Below are positions 26,575 to 34,011 of a stretch of 64,000 bases of DNA, piece after piece. Positions within the stretch are counted from its first letter, which is position 1, and each line of letters begins with the position of its first letter. The DNA is from Bradyrhizobium jicamae (GTDB taxonomy: Bacteria > Pseudomonadota > Alphaproteobacteria > Rhizobiales > Xanthobacteraceae). The notes beneath the pieces were generated by a model. The model was given only the letters and a program-made list of their open reading frames with translations, did not search any database and was not told the origin of the DNA. The stretch is taken from contig NZ_JAFCJX010000019.1 of assembly GCF_018130695.1 (NCBI RefSeq), positions 1-64,000 on the forward strand, in the 5' to 3' direction. The translations under genes were made by a program, and so were the position numbers.

Positions 26575-28008
26575 TCACGGAATCGCGCGCTGAGCGACCG
26601 ATGCAGCGAAAAGCAACGCGGCAAGCAGCGAGGTGGGGACTGTTGGGCGCTTGCTTTCCTGCCTTTCGGCAGCTGCCGGGCCCTCGTCGGTGTCCGACGA
26701 GGCGAGGAGGTTTTCGACGTGGCGCCAGCTGACGGACATCGACGGAAGCAATGCCTTGTCCTTGGTGACGGTGACCCATTGGCCGACGGTGCAGGGCGTC
26801 GTTTCGCTGGCCGTGCTGACCGGCTCGGAGCTCACCGCCTCGCTGTCACGACTGTCAGGCGTGATGATCGCGTAGAGTTCGCGCCGTTCGGTCTGCGGGA
26901 ACGGCACCGCGTATCGTTCGTCGACCTTGTCGGTCGTCTTTGGCAGGATGGCTTCGACGATGCCGGACTTGAAATCGGCGTTGTCGATACGGACGCGCGT
27001 TCCGACCTTCATGCTTTGGGACTGCCGATAGGAGAAGATCGCCGTCACGAAGCGCTTGTCGCAATCGACGAGAGAGGCGAGGGCATCGCCGGCGTTGACG
27101 CGGCGACCCGGTGTCACTCCCATGGACAGGATCGTTCCCGGCGTGGAGATCATGACATCGGCATCAGCCAGGCTCGCCAGTCGTCGTCGCTCCTTGTCCA
27201 CGAGAGACTGCTGATCCTGTAGCGCCGCCGTGAGCTCCTTTTCCTCGATCGCCATCCGCGTTGCGTCGAGGCTGATGTCGCGGCGCTTCTGAACGAGGGT
27301 TCCGGTCGAGACGAGGTCGTCGCCGACAAAGATGCCCTTCTGAAGCGCATCGAGCTGCGCGATCTTCTGATTGAGCTTGGCCCGTTCGGCCTCGGCGCTG
27401 TGCAGCGCCGCCGAATACTGTGCCTTCGTGGGGTTCAGCATGTCCATGCTTGCGGCGTTGCGGGCGACCAGGGTGGACTGACGGTCAACCAGGGCCTTTT
27501 TCGCTCCGCTCAACGAATCCGCCTCCGCGACCCGCGCCCGCAACGCGACGATCTGCGACTGGAGTTGCGTGCGCAGCGTCTCCGTCTGATTGCTGATCTC
27601 GGTATCCAGCACCTTCAGATAGGCTTCGTCTGACGCTTTCTTCTCCTTGGTGGCTTCGAGCTTCGCACGTGCATCTGAGGTTTTCTGCTCCAGTGCAATC
27701 AGCGCAGACTCGTCGACCCGTGCATTTGATATCCGTGTAAGATAATCGCCGGGTTTCACGGCGTTGCTGATTTGCTTGGAGAGCGGGCCAACTTCGCCAT
27801 CGATCGGTGCGGTCAACAACGTCAGCGGCGCATTGACCACGGCCCGATCGGATTGATCGGCGATAATCGGGGGGACAACGGCACTCACCAGCAGAACCGA
27901 CAGCGCGCCCCCGATCATGAGAGAGGATGCTCGAAGGATCACGGGCTGATGCCTTGCCCGCCTGCCACCGCTTCTGTCCGGAGAAGCGCCATTCATGGTC
28001 TGGTGCAT
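26575..28008 (-). CDS. HlyD/MFP-family membrane fusion protein
   Basis: The 477-residue protein has one N-terminal helix (ASSLMIGGALSVLLVSAVVP). A biotinyl-lipoyl half (LTAPIDGEVGPLSKQISNAV) and a long coiled coil follow (about residues 95-280, with repeated E, K and A). The second lipoyl half is MISTPGTILSMGVTPGRRVNAGD, and a beta-barrel region follows. A second hydrophobic segment stands near the C-terminus. Membrane fusion proteins span the periplasm in export complexes; with a BcsA-like synthase it probably guides a polysaccharide. GGGAGTCAGCA precedes ATG 28008. It is the first gene of a three-gene operon. Confidence 0.85.
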   Translation of the reverse strand: MHQTMNGASPDRSGGRRARHQPVILRASSLMIGGALSVLLVSAVVPPIIADQSDRAVVNAPLTLLTAPIDGEVGPLSKQISNAVKPGDYLTRISNARVDESALIALEQKTSDARAKLEATKEKKASDEAYLKVLDTEISNQTETLRTQLQSQIVALRARVAEADSLSGAKKALVDRQSTLVARNAASMDMLNPTKAQYSAALHSAEAERAKLNQKIAQLDALQKGIFVGDDLVSTGTLVQKRRDISLDATRMAIEEKELTAALQDQQSLVDKERRRLASLADADVMISTPGTILSMGVTPGRRVNAGDALASLVDCDKRFVTAIFSYRQSQSMKVGTRVRIDNADFKSGIVEAILPKTTDKVDERYAVPFPQTERRELYAIITPDSRDSEAVSSEPVSTASETTPCTVGQWVTVTKDKALLPSMSVSWRHVENLLASSDTDEGPAAAERQESKRPTVPTSLLAALLFAASVAQRAIP

Positions 28009-28095
28009 TGCTGACTCCCTTCCTGACCGATGCCTCGGGAGCGTCGCCTTCAAACGTGGCTACCAAGTTTTCCCGCCAGCTTTCAATAGGCCGCT

Positions 28096-28120
28096 AACAG
28101 GGACCGAAGCCTCGTGTTCC
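28096..28120 (-). promoter_or_regulatory. Possible EcfG-like promoter of the exopolysaccharide operon
   Basis: The minus strand reads GGAAC, 16 bases, TGTT; the consensus -10 is CGTT. It lies 88 bases before the hlyD-type start. One mismatch in a nine-base motif makes this tentative. Confidence 0.3.
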
Positions 28121-28287
28121 TAAGCGATGTTGCTCGGTCGAAAAAAATCGGCAATGTCGGCTTGCTTGTTGGATCGGGAATAGAGACGCTCGCGCGTCGG
28201 AATTGTGTCGAGCGCGCGGAGTCCTTCATCGTTCAGCGCTCAATCGCCGGACTTGATTCCAAGCCGCCGCCAGCCCGGAGCGAATTG

Positions 28288-28540
28288 ATGAGAAATGTCC
28301 TGTTGGCCGCAGCCGTCGCGCTGCTGGCGGTCGCCGCTGCTGCGGCCGCCGATCCGCTCAAGGTGACGCTTCACGGCACGTGGACGCCGACGCCGCGCGT
28401 GTCTAATTTCAGCGCGGCGACGCTGGTGGAGGCGGGGCCGGAGAACTGCTGTTCGACTTTGGTCGGGGCTCATCGATGCGGCTGTTCCAGAAGTAGATCC
28501 CGCTCGGCGCGTTGAGGGCATTTCATCACGCAGTTGCATT
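28288..28540 (+). pseudogene. Remnant of an exported MBL-fold (RNase Z-like) hydrolase
   Basis: From ATG 28288 the frame gives a signal peptide (NVLLAAAVALLAVAAAAAA), then KVTLHGTWTPTPRVSNFSAA, the first strands of RNase Z-like MBL enzymes. The frame then changes near 28445, and the following LLFDFGRGSSMRLFQK is again the family sequence. A stop and loss of the HxHxDH metal site follow. The gene keeps about 70 of some 300 residues. Confidence 0.65.
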
Positions 28541-28587
28541 CCGACCATCATCAAGCGAGTGGAGACACAGCCTGGCCCACCATCGGC

Positions 28588-28701
28588 ACAGGAGCGCACC
28601 TTGACTCAATTGCAGCCGCCCTCGAAAAGCCGGCGGTGGAGTTCATCCCCGAAGCGGCGGAGGGTGACGGTGTGAGAATGCGGAAGCGCGCGAAGAAGTA
28701 G
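28588..28701 (+). pseudogene. C-terminal remnant of an XRE-type regulator
   Basis: The frame TGAHLDSIAAALEKPAVEFI, PEAAEGDGVRMRKRAKK matches the end of short XRE regulators, which usually read as LDAIRAALEAAGVEFIPENGGGxGVRL. The DNA-binding helix-turn-helix part is absent. It lies between other gene debris. Confidence 0.55.
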
Positions 28702-28703
28702 CG

Positions 28704-29078
28704 ATGTCGAAGAAGCCGATCAATGTTGAGATCATTGAGGAAGGCGAAGAACGGTTTTTGCTGAAGCGGTATGTGGACGGCAGCACGGAGCGTTTGCCGA
28801 TTGTGAAGCTGCCACGGAAACAGCCGCGTTACCGGTATCGCAAAGTGAATTTGGACAAAAGCCGCAAGAAGGGCTTTCGATTGTCGCGCCGGAAGCTTGA
28901 ACAGATGGGTGTTGAACAGGCGGTCGAGGGCTGTCTGGTCAGGACACTCGCTGCTCCGCCGACTGATTGCAGGCAGTGCAAGGGAGCTAGGAAGCTCTTC
29001 CTGTCCCTCCGCAACTCCATAGGCGCTCCGGTCCGCGACTTTCGCTGCACCAGGTTGCGATCATATCGTTTGGGATGA
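28704..29078 (+). CDS. Small protein of unknown function, probably frameshifted near its end
   Basis: The 124-codon frame begins just after the XRE remnant. The first 60 residues (INVEIIEEGEERFLLKRYVD, IVKLPRKQPRYRYRKV) look like a conserved small protein. A cysteine motif CRQCKG lies near residue 92, and a second pair appears only if the frame is shifted near 29050 (CTRCDHIVWDD). The two halves together would make a zinc ribbon like the one encoded at 29535. The printed C-terminus is therefore probably not original. Confidence 0.5.
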   Translation: MSKKPINVEIIEEGEERFLLKRYVDGSTERLPIVKLPRKQPRYRYRKVNLDKSRKKGFRLSRRKLEQMGVEQAVEGCLVRTLAAPPTDCRQCKGARKLFLSLRNSIGAPVRDFRCTRLRSYRLG

Positions 29079-29534
29079 CTTGGGACGGGACGTTCGCGCG
29101 AACGAATTACGACACCTCACGCTGGCGGACTTCACCCGGCTTCAAGGCGAGAGCCGTCGCGTCATCGGGATCGGGTGTGATCGACAAGGCAAGCGGTCCA
29201 GCCCTCTGGGACCACCTCAAGCACTGCGTCTACAGCTTCGACTCGCTCAGTTGCGGCAAGCCCAACCTGACGTTCGCCGCTGTTGGTCCTGACGCGAACT
29301 AAATGAACGTCTTGCATGTGCCTTTAAGTACGACGGTGCAGATTGGTTTCTAACTTAGGTTATTGGAGGAACCTCACTTTTGGGCCGGTCAAACCAAGAC
29401 CCAATCCCATTTCCCAATCTGGACGACTAAGGTCTCCTCAATTGACTTTCTGGCAAAAACACGGGTCCGACGTCGGAACGAATGTTCAGATTGCAACTTA
29501 TGGGAATCGTTCGCTTGCACGGTTGGTGAGCATT
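29079..29534. other. Degenerate stretch between two small zinc-ribbon genes
   Basis: No gene is supported. Frames on the plus strand continue the broken reading of the 28704 gene. The region looks like decayed coding sequence, as the surrounding 28.2-29.5 kb does. Confidence 0.35.
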
Positions 29535-29714
29535 ATGGAAGCATCACAGGATCAGCAGAGAATTTCGTTTGCAGCAATTGCGGCCAAGCCCGCCAAGCCA
29601 TGCCGGGCATGCGGCCAACCCCAACAGCTGGTCCGCACCATGCTGAACGTCCGAACCGGCGGTCACGTTCGCATGTTCGAATGCCAATGCGGAGAGCGAA
29701 CCTGGGACGATTAA
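29535..29714 (+). CDS. 59-residue putative zinc-ribbon protein
   Basis: The C-terminal half carries CRACGQ and, 26 residues on, FECQCGERTWDD, a probable four-cysteine zinc ribbon. The N-terminus is helical. ATG 29535 was chosen because it starts the compact protein; the upstream frame is open but without a ribosome site. I recall short proteins with the MFECQCGERTWDD ending from Bradyrhizobium; function unknown, possibly nucleic-acid or protein binding. Confidence 0.6.
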   Translation: MEASQDQQRISFAAIAAKPAKPCRACGQPQQLVRTMLNVRTGGHVRMFECQCGERTWDD

Positions 29715-29841
29715 GTTTAGAGTGGCCGCAAGCCGCAAACAAAGGGCGAAACGGTGCGGTGGCATAGGCCCATTCCAGTAGCGGAGGCGTCCTCCGTACT
29801 TTCCCGGTACAACCGGCGCTCGTACTCCATAAGTTAGGCGC

Positions 29842-30078
29842 ATGCCCAGCCGCTTCATCTACAAAGGTATCCCTTTCACGGTTGCGCGCCGCTACGATGA
29901 TCTATTCGAGATCGCGATGCTGTTGGACGGCCAATCCCTCGCGAGCAAGGTGCGCACCCGGTTGCCCGAACTGGCGAAGCGACGCGCCGAGATGCTGATC
30001 GATCGTAAGGTAAGAGACAAAGCAAAAGCAGGGTCGTCGCTACGACTTTTCAGTCTCAGTGACGATCGATCGAGCTAG
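29842..30078 (+). CDS. Conserved small protein of unknown function
   Basis: The 78-residue product begins PSRFIYKGIPFTVARRYDDL, suggesting a small beta-alpha fold. A basic helix LPELAKRRAEMLIDRKVRDK follows. No motif of known function is visible. Only a weak GGCG ribosome site precedes the ATG. It lies upstream of the second ROSE-hsp20 island. Confidence 0.45.
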   Translation: MPSRFIYKGIPFTVARRYDDLFEIAMLLDGQSLASKVRTRLPELAKRRAEMLIDRKVRDKAKAGSSLRLFSLSDDRSS

Positions 30079-30221
30079 AAAGCCAGAAAGCCCGCCGCTC
30101 AACTCAGTCGGCGGCTGCTTCGCACCCATAAGGGTGTGGTAACCAATTGAGCCCGTCATTACCTCGGCCGGGCAGGCCATCACGGCAAATAGCAAATCCG
30201 ATAAGCAGTTATTGGCCGGCC

Positions 30222-30272
30222 GCGAATTTTTTTCAGGACCCCCCTTGAACTTTTTTTCGAGATGACAATTCT
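30222..30272 (+). promoter_or_regulatory. Probable promoter of the second hsp20 cassette
   Basis: An A/T tract (gaatttttttc) and GGACCCCCC lead into TTGAAC (30245-30250), 16 bases, AATTCT. The arrangement matches the promoter at 9.05 kb. CTTGAA also fits an RpoH -35 box. Confidence 0.45.
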
Positions 30273-30275
30273 TGT

Positions 30276-30386
30276 GATTGCCGCACCCGATGCGGTCGGG
30301 GCGCCTTTGGGCTCCGTAGTGAAGGCGGGCGCCGGCAGGTGTCCGGCGCCGGCTCGTACCCATCTTGCTCTTAGGAGGATTTGGCT
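30276..30386 (+). promoter_or_regulatory. ROSE-type RNA thermometer in the second hsp20 leader
   Basis: The leader has GC-rich hairpins, including CGCACCCGATGCG and GCCGG/CCGGC. It ends with CATCTTGCTCTTAGGAGGAT, identical to the leader at 8.93 kb. TTGCT can pair with the Shine-Dalgarno AGGAGG, the defining ROSE interaction that opens on heat shock. Confidence 0.85.
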
Positions 30387-30839
30387 ATGAGGTATGATTG
30401 GACTCCCCTGTGGAGGTCGACTATCGGCTTCGACCGCCTGTTCAACGTTCTCGACGAGGTCCAGCGGACCGCCGAAGAGAGCTTTCCCCCCTACAATATC
30501 GAGCGACTCGATGAGAACCGCTTCCAGATTTCGGTGGCGCTCGCCGGCTTTACGCCCGATGAAGTGACGCTGACTGCCGAGGAGAATGTCCTGACCCTCG
30601 AGGGCAGAAAGGCTGAGAAGGGGGAGAAGACCTTCCTGCATCGCGGCATCTCGACGCGAAACTTCAAGCGCCAGTTCACCCTTGCGGATCATGTCGAAGT
30701 GAAGGGGGCGCGCTTCCAGGACGGACTGCTTCTCATCGAACTGCAGCGGGAAATCCCCGAGGCCATGAAGCCACGCCGCATCGCGATCAACGGTGCCGCG
30801 CCCGGCAACGTCACGCAGATCGAGTCCAAGGCCGCGTAA
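30387..30839 (+). CDS. Small heat-shock protein, Hsp20/IbpA class A (second copy)
   Basis: The 150-residue protein is a close paralogue of the one at 8465. It has LWRSTIGFDRLFNVLDEV, PPYNIERLDENRFQISVALA, GISTRNFKRQFTLADHVEV and EIPEAMKPRRIAINGA. The alpha-crystallin domain spans about residues 37-127. It is a cytoplasmic holdase for denatured proteins. ATG 30387 has AGGAGGA eight bases upstream inside the ROSE hairpin. Three small companion genes follow on the same strand. The two ROSE-hsp20 cassettes point in opposite directions. Confidence 0.93.
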   Translation: MRYDWTPLWRSTIGFDRLFNVLDEVQRTAEESFPPYNIERLDENRFQISVALAGFTPDEVTLTAEENVLTLEGRKAEKGEKTFLHRGISTRNFKRQFTLADHVEVKGARFQDGLLLIELQREIPEAMKPRRIAINGAAPGNVTQIESKAA

Positions 30840-30922
30840 CCGACCGGCGACTTGGGCCGACCAAAGTCGCGCGGGACATCCCGCGCGACTTCACACCAAT
30901 GCGTCAACGAATGGAGGCACCG

Positions 30923-31246
30923 ATGCGGACGACGCCCGCGTATGACAACGTTTTCGACCTCAACGCTCTTCGTCACCCCAGCACGATGTTCGATCATCCG
31001 CGCGACGTCGTCTCGGATCCGGCTCTTAGCCTGTCGGAAAAGCGGGCGATCTTGGCCTCCTGGGCTTCCGATGCGTCCGCCATCGCATCCTGTCCCGTCC
31101 TGCGCGCGCCTTGCGGGGCCAGGGCACCGGTTCATATCGACGACATCCTCGAAGCGCTCCGTGCGCTCGACGGAAGCGGCCCGCGCCATCCACCGGGAGG
31201 CAAGCCAATGCGGTTGCGCTCGACCGAGAGACGCGCCGCCGCCTGA
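30923..31246 (+). CDS. Hsp20-linked conserved small protein (second copy)
   Basis: The 107-residue protein is the paralogue of the 8073 product: YDNVFDLNALRHPSTMFDHP, EKRAILASWASDASAIASCP, an IDDILEALRAL helix, PPGGKPMRLRSTER. GGAGG lies five bases before ATG 30923; an upstream ATG at 30899 has no such site. It is cytoplasmic with no enzyme motif. It lies 83 bases after hsp20 and is probably in the same transcript. Confidence 0.75.
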   Translation: MRTTPAYDNVFDLNALRHPSTMFDHPRDVVSDPALSLSEKRAILASWASDASAIASCPVLRAPCGARAPVHIDDILEALRALDGSGPRHPPGGKPMRLRSTERRAAA

Positions 31247-31263
31247 CTGTAGGGATGACGCAA

Positions 31264-31503
31264 ATGTTGACGACGATGATGGATGAAAACTTGGCCCGCT
31301 TGTGCGCTCATCGCAACAATATCCATCGCTACCGCCGTTTGTTGGCAACCAAGCTGACCGAGCTTGAGCGCAGCTACATCGAACGCCGGCTGCAGGAAGA
31401 ACAATTGGCAATGGAGACCCTGTCGTCAAAAGCCTTGCCATTCACGTTGCCAGCGTCCGGATCCATTTCCCAAACCGTTACGGAGACGCAGCGCCATGTC
31501 TGA
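31264..31503 (+). CDS. Hsp20-linked helical small protein
   Basis: The 79-residue product is mostly a helical hairpin (LARLCAHRNNIHRYRRLLAT, KLTELERSYIERRLQEEQ) and ends in a short polar tail. The same module forms the N-terminus of the fusion protein at 7554. AGGG sits eight bases before ATG 31264. Its stop overlaps the next gene by eight bases. A role with the chaperone is inferred from linkage only. Confidence 0.65.
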   Translation: MLTTMMDENLARLCAHRNNIHRYRRLLATKLTELERSYIERRLQEEQLAMETLSSKALPFTLPASGSISQTVTETQRHV

Positions 31504-31672
31504 GTTAGACAGCTTTATCGTGGAAGGCCATCAGAAGGTTATTGACCATTATAGGCGCCTTCTGGACACAGCGAGTTCCGAAGCGGAGCGTGGCCGTTTC
31601 GCGCAACGAATTGCGCAAGAGGACGAGGCTCTCAAACTTTTTGTCTCGCGGCGAACACGAAAGGCCGCCTAA
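31496..31672 (+). CDS. 58-residue helical protein in the hsp20 cassette
   Basis: The product is a helical hairpin, FIVEGHQKVIDHYRRLLDTA, then SEAERGRFAQRIAQEDEALK. It resembles the preceding protein in the HYRRLL and basic-acidic pattern, so the two may be distant duplicates. The start overlaps the preceding stop (ATGTCTGA), so translation is coupled. Function unknown. Confidence 0.65.
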   Translation: MSELDSFIVEGHQKVIDHYRRLLDTASSEAERGRFAQRIAQEDEALKLFVSRRTRKAA

Positions 31673-31798
31673 CATTGCTTGACGATTTGTGAGGGGCGAT
31701 GAGGTGTGGATTTCGTTTATGGTATCGACAGAGACGGCACTGCGGTTCAAACCGAGGTTCAGGCCATTACCCGGCCGCCTGTGATGGGGCGGGGCGGT

Positions 31799-31885
31799 TC
31801 ATTGGCAGCCTGGTTTGAGATTGACCGATCGCAGGAAGGCATCCAGTCCGCGCTCGCTGCAGGTTTTCGCCTCGACGAGGCCAGC
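31799..31885 (-). pseudogene. Fragment of a 1018-type exported protein (C-terminal tail only)
   Basis: After an in-frame TAA the minus strand reads VEAKTCSERGLDAFLRSVNL, then KPGCQ and stop. It matches the end of the protein at 1018-1503 at most positions, and the DNA is also alike. No start codon or upstream homology is present, so only the last 28 codons remain. Confidence 0.6.
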
Positions 31886-32069
31886 TTACCGGACCTTGGC
31901 GTCGCCTGAACGACGCGGAGGCGTTCGTAGAAAAGGCGTCATGACGCGATGTGACATTGGAACCCACGAGCGGCATTGCGGCTTACTTCTACGGCTCAGT
32001 TGTCCCGCGTCAGACTGGGGCATCCTCCGCTGAAGCTTGTGCTTCTGGGGAATAGCCGTGGGGTCCCGT

Positions 32070-32231
32070 ATGCCCGAGCCGACCGAACAGGAAATCAGAG
32101 AGCGCGCACATCAGATCTGGGAGCGCCATGGCAAACCAGAGGGCCGCGACGACGAGTTCTGGCAATTGGCTGAACAGGAGCTGCGGAATGCGGACAAGTC
32201 CAATCCTCTCCGCACACCGGACACGCTGTGA
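32070..32231 (+). CDS. DUF2934 small protein
   Basis: The 53-residue product has the DUF2934 core: EQEIRERAHQIWERHGKPEG, DDEFWQLAEQEL. DUF2934 proteins are short helical proteins of unknown role, abundant in rhizobia and often stress-associated. GTGGGG precedes ATG 32070; the upstream in-frame GTG/TTG codons would add a non-conserved leader. Confidence 0.75.
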   Translation: MPEPTEQEIRERAHQIWERHGKPEGRDDEFWQLAEQELRNADKSNPLRTPDTL

Positions 32232-32400
32232 CCATCACCTGGAGCGGGCTTCGGCTGCTTGTGCGGCGAAGGTATGCCGCGCCAATGCATTGACATCTCG
32301 GAACTCGGCTTGAAGGTGAAAAAAGCCCCGCTCGATCGTTGAGTCGAGCTGCCGCGCAACGAAGCAGCCTAATTTGATCAGTCCACCAACCGGCTCATGA

Positions 32401-32847
32401 CGTTCCGATACACATGGCCTCCTGAGGCCCGAGGCTGAGCGCCGCCTTGCCGGTGTCGACCACATCATCCACAGCGGTGATATTGGAAGCCCCGCTATCA
32501 TCCCCGCGCTGAGCAAGATCGCACCGGTTACTGCGATCAGAGGCAATGTCGACACCGGCGATTGGGCGAGTGGATATGCTGAGACAGCATCTACACGGCT
32601 CGCGGGGCGGACCCTCTACGTGCTGCACGACCTCAAGACGTTGCAGGTCGATCCCGTCGCGCTCGGCATCGACATCGTCGTCTCCGGCCACTCCCACGTG
32701 GCGAAGATCGATCTTGTCGGCCCCGTGATGTATTTGAATCCGGGAAGCGCGGGCAGGCGGCGCTTCAATCTGGCGATGACATTAGCCACGATCGAGATCA
32801 CGGCTGACGATATGCGGCCAATCATTTACGATCTCGACCGCGACTGA
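32401..32847 (+). pseudogene. YfcE/MJ0936-type metallophosphoesterase lacking its first strand
   Basis: Reading from 32401 in one frame gives SDTHGLLRPEAERRLAGVDH, IIHSGDIGS, IRGNVDTGDW, VLHDLKTLQ and SGHSHVAKI, then LNPGSAGRRRF. These are the metal-binding motifs of this phosphodiesterase family, in order. The frame is closed by TGA directly before it, and the initiating MxIGVI strand, which supplies the first metal-site aspartate region, is missing. ATGAC eight bases upstream is out of frame. Internal GTG/TTG starts would give only fragments. Confidence 0.7.
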
Positions 32848-33109
32848 AGGACCGTTGTAAATCACCGACGCCATTGGCCGTGCCGGTCGCGACACGTTTC
32901 TCGGCCGCAAACGAGCGCATGAGCCGAAGGAATAACGCAAGGTCGTTGAGTTAAAAAGCGAAGAATAGGGCCTCCACAGGACATGTCGCGAGTGCGGTTG
33001 GGAAGGCGAAGTCTCCTCGCTTTTTCCGTTTGTCCACTTTTGAACATAGGGCCGACCAGGACGTGGAATTATGATCTGTCTTGGGAGGACGCGAAGGATG
33101 GACTGACTG

Positions 33110-33134
33110 CCCCGCTCCGGCGGGGTTATTTTTT
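33110..33134 (+). terminator. Rho-independent terminator-like hairpin
   Basis: CCCCGC, loop TCCG, GCGGGG, then TTATTTTTT. It stands just upstream of the small gene at 33145, with no clear gene before it. It may end a decayed gene or a small RNA. Confidence 0.6.
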
Positions 33135-33144
33135 ACCGGAAACC

Positions 33145-33321
33145 ATGATGCCGCCGCTGCGTTGCTGGGGCATATCCATAACGTCCGAGGAATATCGCCG
33201 GAAAGCGAAAGAGGCCGAAGCCATGGCGGAGGCCGCTCAAGACCAGATTGCCAAACAAACATTGCTCGAGGTCGCGAAGCGCTGGCACAGGCTTGCCGAC
33301 GAAACGGAGAAGATCGGTTGA
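33145..33321 (+). CDS. 58-residue conserved helical protein
   Basis: The conserved part is SEEYRRKAKEAEAMAEAAQD, then QTLLEVAKRWHRLADETEK, a two-helix soluble protein. Short proteins of this type (TSEEYRxKAxEAExxA...) are widespread hypothetical proteins in rhizobia. ATG 33145 follows CCGGAAACC. The first 11 residues may not be native, since relatives start near TSEEYR. Confidence 0.6.
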   Translation: MMPPLRCWGISITSEEYRRKAKEAEAMAEAAQDQIAKQTLLEVAKRWHRLADETEKIG

Positions 33322-33449
33322 GTGGGCGAAGGGGCGCTCCTGTTGCAATCACGAAAAAGCGAAGCGGGAGATCAGCGAAACCCAGTGTAGGCTTCGGCTG
33401 CCGGCCCTCACCGCGTGGGTCCAGGCAACCCCAAAGTGTTCGCCGCAAG

Positions 33450-33490
33450 GGCCCCAGCTCGTCTCTCTCCAATCCGAGCTGGGGCCTTTT
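33450..33490 (+). terminator. Rho-independent terminator
   Basis: Perfect 12-bp arms GGCCCCAGCTCG and CGAGCTGGGGCC with a 13-base loop, then TTTT. It lies 130 bases after the 33145 gene and just beyond the end of the converging 33495 gene. Confidence 0.75.
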
Positions 33491-33494
33491 GCGC

Positions 33495-33704
33495 TCAGTG
33501 GATTGTAGCCGCCGGAATCATATCGATCTCGCCGGCCTCCAGACTGCGAACGGTGACGGACCGTCCGGTCTCCCGCGCGATCTTTCGGGCCACAATCGCG
33601 GCTGCGGCGACATCAGTGTATTCCAGCACGATGACACTGCCCTTACCGGAGAACGCTGCCGGGTTCGATACCGTGACGATGATCAACGGGGGATTTTTGC
33701 TCAT
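33495..33704 (-). CDS. 69-residue conserved small protein
   Basis: The product is PPLIIVTVSNPAAFSGKG, SVIVLEYTDVAAAAIVARKI, ARETGRSVTVR, an alternating strand-helix-strand fold. I recall proteins with VVLEYxDVxAAAxVARxxAxxTGR from Bradyrhizobium; function unknown. ATG 33704 overlaps the stop of the gene before it (ATGA), so translation is coupled. Confidence 0.6.
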   Translation of the reverse strand: MSKNPPLIIVTVSNPAAFSGKGSVIVLEYTDVAAAAIVARKIARETGRSVTVRSLEAGEIDMIPAATIH

Positions 33705-33901
33705 CGCTGCGTCCGACGTTCGGAAGGTATCAGCCATCCGCTGAGATGAGAGCCGGTCTGGGCTTGGCGGGCTTTGTCGAGCAACGCTTGGCGCTGAGGG
33801 CCGGGTGGGAGTTGTTTTGCTCGCTCGCGGAGGCGGATTGCCTCTTCGGCCAGGCGATCTTCCAGGGACTTGATTTGCTTGAAGCGGCGACGATGCTGCA
33901 T
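33701..33901 (-). CDS. 66-residue member of a three-copy basic helical family
   Basis: The product reads RRRFKQIKSLEDRLAEEAIR, LRERAKQLPPGPQRQALLDK, ARQAQTGSHLSGWL. The same plan occurs at 45396 and 59543: a helix, a PxGPxRxxLLxKAR motif, then HLxxWL. No known function; small and basic, so nucleic-acid or protein binding is possible. It is coupled to the following 33495 gene. Confidence 0.65.
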   Translation of the reverse strand: MQHRRRFKQIKSLEDRLAEEAIRLRERAKQLPPGPQRQALLDKARQAQTGSHLSGWLIPSERRTQR

Positions 33902-34011
33902 GGCACAACCAAGTTTTTACGGGTCCTAACCGTAGGTTTGAGCTGTCAAAGCCTAATATGCTGGAGTCGGGCGGTTAGTTCCAAATCGAGATACTGCGAA
34001 CGCGACGGGTC

